Shown here: piece after piece, positions 32,068 through 32,231 of the stretch
Numbering within the stretch: position 1 is the stretch's first letter
How the letters are laid out: the number at the start of each line of letters is the position of its first letter
NCBI GenBank assembly: GCA_045603305.1
Contig: JAZULV010000037.1
Coordinates: 1 to 32,231 of the forward strand
Length of the DNA stretch: 32,231 bases
DNA from: JAFRXK01 sp045603305
Lineage (GTDB): Bacteria; Bacillota; Clostridia; Lachnospirales; Lachnospiraceae
Direction: 5' to 3'
Translations under genes and position numbers: made by a program
The notes under the pieces: model-generated
Databases searched by the model: none
Told to the model about the DNA's origin: nothing
What the model saw: only the letters and a program-made list of their open reading frames with translations

Positions 32068-32231
32068 ATGAGAAATAGTATAGTTGAAATAGATGAAATC
32101 GGTGTAAAAAAGAAAAAATGGATTATAGCATTAAGTATAACAGCTTTTTTGTTAGGCTGTTTTATATGTGCATTTTTTACTCTTAAGGTTAAAGAGGTTA
32201 CTGTAGTGGGTAATATTTATTACAGTGACCA
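32068..32231 (+). CDS. DivIB/FtsQ division protein, 5' part
   Basis: The window ends inside this gene after 54 codons. The visible part has a short cytoplasmic segment with lysines (GVKKKKW), one membrane helix (IIALSITAFLLGCFICAFF) and the beginning of a POTRA domain (LKVKEVTVVGNIYYSD), the standard start of DivIB/FtsQ. GGGCGGATG precedes the ATG. Position after ftsW agrees. Confidence 0.85.
   Translation, partial: MRNSIVEIDEIGVKKKKWIIALSITAFLLGCFICAFFTLKVKEVTVVGNIYYSD

Noticed and set aside
1..32231. CRISPR array, prophage, tRNA or rRNA
   Set aside because: No regularly spaced repeats, phage structural genes or recognisable tRNA/rRNA sequences were seen on either strand.

Overview
The window reads as chromosomal DNA of a low-GC Clostridia member, most likely Lachnospiraceae. 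Support comes from the AT-rich codon use, strong AGGAGG-type ribosome sites, the thiW-thiM-thiE salvage genes, pflB-pflA, small Cys/Asn-rich proteins, and a division (dcw) cluster of the clostridial mraZ-rsmH-ftsL-pbp-pbp-mraY-ftsW-divIB type. The genus cannot be fixed from the sequence alone. No prophage, CRISPR array, tRNA or rRNA is visible.

Layout. (1) 1-141: 3' end of a group II intron (domains V and VI), cut by the window edge. (2) 184-6162: thiamin salvage. A structured leader precedes thiW-thiM-thiE. A truncated YetF/DUF421 gene converges on thiE. A lipase-like DUF2974 gene and an ArsC/Spx-like gene follow. A textbook TPP riboswitch with terminator then precedes thiD and a deleted remnant of the HMP permease gene cytX. 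Together the locus would take up and phosphorylate thiazole (ThiW, ThiM), phosphorylate HMP (ThiD) and join the two (ThiE). No de novo thiamin genes are in view. (3) 6230-8576: a MATE exporter and an ArsP_2-type permease. (4) 8610-11689: pflB-pflA fermentation operon with promoter, palindromic candidate operator and terminator. (5) 11781-15469: trkA-trkH potassium uptake, a folded intergenic element, a nicotinamidase/isochorismatase-like hydrolase, and a MITE-like perfect inverted repeat. (6) 15554-17769: small genes of mostly unknown function, including Asn-rich and Cys/Gly-rich peptides and a DUF5662 gene. (7) 17908-22345: an aldo/keto reductase with ferredoxin-like tail, then a compact three-gene module consisting of an 835-residue Sel1-repeat/CbxX-type AAA+ ATPase and two small uncharacterised proteins. 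(8) 22389-23905, minus strand: DUF1292 and ychF. (9) 24062-32231: the dcw cluster, with a good promoter, four MraZ boxes, mraZ, rsmH, ftsL-like, two tandem class B PBPs, mraY, ftsW and the start of divIB/ftsQ. murE, murF and murD are absent from their usual places.

The least explained parts are the Sel1-AAA+ module (19007-22345), the two folded intergenic RNAs or repeats (184-306 and 14680-14781), and the decay around thiamin precursor uptake (cytX remnant and a non-canonical thiW leader). All family assignments rest on reading motifs by eye; no database search was run.
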